A DNA stretch of 64,000 bases from UBA7328 sp965247965. GTDB lineage: Bacteria; Bacteroidota; Bacteroidia; Chitinophagales; Saprospiraceae. The stretch spans positions 4,712,001-4,776,000 of the forward strand of contig OZ252053.1 of the NCBI GenBank assembly GCA_965247965.1. Direction: 5' to 3'. Within the stretch, counting starts at the first letter, position 1; the number at the start of each line of letters is the position of its first letter. Of this stretch, positions 63,330-64,000 are shown piece by piece. The position numbers were made by a program, and so were the translations under genes. The notes beneath the pieces were generated by a model, which worked only from the letters and a program-made list of their open reading frames with translations, searched no databases and was not told the origin of the DNA.

Positions 63330-63998
63330 CTATTCATTTGGTTTAAACATCACTTTAACATGTTCACTGTTTTGTGCTGCATCTTTGAACGCCTGTTCAA
63401 ATTTATCCAAAGGATGATCTTTTGAAACCAGGCTTTCCAAATTAATGGCAGTGGAGGTAATGAACTCGCAAGCAATTTCCCATGCACGCCGCGAGGCACC
63501 AAAAACGAAGTTTAGATTCAGGGCCAGGCGAGCAGCCCTCTCCCAGGAAAACATGGTGTCCGAAGTAATGAAGCCAGTCTGGACTATAGTTCCGTTCTTT
63601 TTTACAAGGTCAAGTGCCAGCTCATAGCCTTTTATATTTCCTGTGGCATCGATCACAGCATCTGCTTTTTCAACCCGGGTTTTCTCTAAAAGCAGAGCCT
63701 GTAGCCGGTCTTCCGTGGTCCAACAGTTCGTGATCCCCAATTTTTTTGCCGTTGCCAGCCTTACACGGGCATCAGCAGGCAATCCTATCAAACAGGTATT
63801 CTCCACCCCGCCATGATGCTTGGCGATCAATCCACAAAGAACGCCGATGGGCCCTGGCCCAATCACAACCAAGGTATCTTCCGGACGAAGTTTTCCTTTG
63901 AAAAAAACCGACTCGACAGCAATCGCCGTGGGTTCGCATAAGGCGGCCGTTTTCAGGCTGGTATTTTTTGAAAATTTATGGCAAAACTTACTATTCAA
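63330..63998 (-). CDS. Zinc-type alcohol/sugar dehydrogenase, copy 2 (partial, cut by the window end)
   Basis: 222 C-terminal residues in view, starting MNSKFCHKFSKNTSL within the protein; the gene continues past 64000. Nearly identical to copy 1 (6932-7981): about 13 base differences over some 660 bases by eye, fewer than in the adjoining iolE copies. Rossmann motif GPGPIGVLC present; catalytic zinc ligands lie outside the window. Spacing to iolE (71 bp) equals copy 1. Confidence 0.82.
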   Translation of the reverse strand: MNSKFCHKFSKNTSLKTAALCEPTAIAVESVFFKGKLRPEDTLVVIGPGPIGVLCGLIAKHHGGVENTCLIGLPADARVRLATAKKLGITNCWTTEDRLQALLLEKTRVEKADAVIDATGNIKGYELALDLVKKNGTIVQTGFITSDTMFSWERAARLALNLNFVFGASRRAWEIACEFITSTAINLESLVSKDHPLDKFEQAFKDAAQNSEHVKVMFKPNE

Positions 63999-64000
63999 CA

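Overview
The window most resembles a Bacteroidota chromosome, probably a free-living, saprospire- or cytophaga-like polysaccharide degrader. The evidence is two SusC/SusD outer-membrane pairs, many lipobox signal peptides, TAnnTTTG-type -7 boxes, a NrtR-type (Nudix plus winged-helix) sugar regulator, and FG-GAP/ASPIC-UnbV lipoproteins. It also carries a 'PVC-style' set of DUF1501, PSD1/DUF1553 and HEAT/cytochrome c proteins. No rRNA, tRNA or CRISPR array was seen.

Layout. 0-8 kb: a seven-gene minus-strand run (zinc alcohol dehydrogenase, IolE-like protein, MFS transporter, SDR, DapA-family lyase, FAH/AraD1-like dehydratase, ketoglutarate-semialdehyde dehydrogenase) that reads as a non-phosphorylative (Weimberg-type) pentose or sugar-acid pathway. 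8-14 kb: remnants and single enzymes (SDR tail, shortened lactonase, RraA-like, aldo/keto reductase), then two GC-richer genes (a secreted toroid-like protein and a hydroxyacid dehydrogenase lacking its catalytic Glu). 14-24 kb: NrtR regulator, HEAT/cytochrome c lipoprotein, IolG, DUF1501 and PSD1 proteins. 24-40 kb: two SusC/SusD pairs, the second broken by an IS1182-type element, with decayed copies of the NrtR and HEAT/cytochrome genes, an IS4-family element and its miniature derivative, a glutathione peroxidase, and a decayed HNH module. 40-49 kb: two large FG-GAP/ASPIC proteins flanking a lipoprotein gene. 49-52 kb: a group II intron split by an IS110 element. 52-61 kb: three GH127-family proteins (one frameshifted), a RAYT with its own palindromes, and another IS. 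61-64 kb: repeat-rich spacer, then a second copy of the iolE-like/dehydrogenase pair.

How the genes may work together (inference): GH127 enzymes (beta-L-arabinofuranosidase family) release L-arabinose-type sugars, SusCD pairs import oligosaccharides, the NrtR-type regulator (the family includes AraR of Bacteroides) senses the sugar, and the 0-8 kb enzymes oxidise it to 2-oxoglutarate. The region is in heavy flux, with repeated duplication, internal deletion and nested insertion.

The most notable observation is the IS110 element. Its upstream non-coding region folds on paper into three stem-loops, and short segments in two loops match both element ends and both target flanks, so a bridge RNA with all four guides can be read from the sequence. 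It is inserted inside a group II intron, itself inside a palindromic repeat. Also striking are repeat insertions that stay in frame inside the two FG-GAP proteins, always at the turn before a conserved strand.
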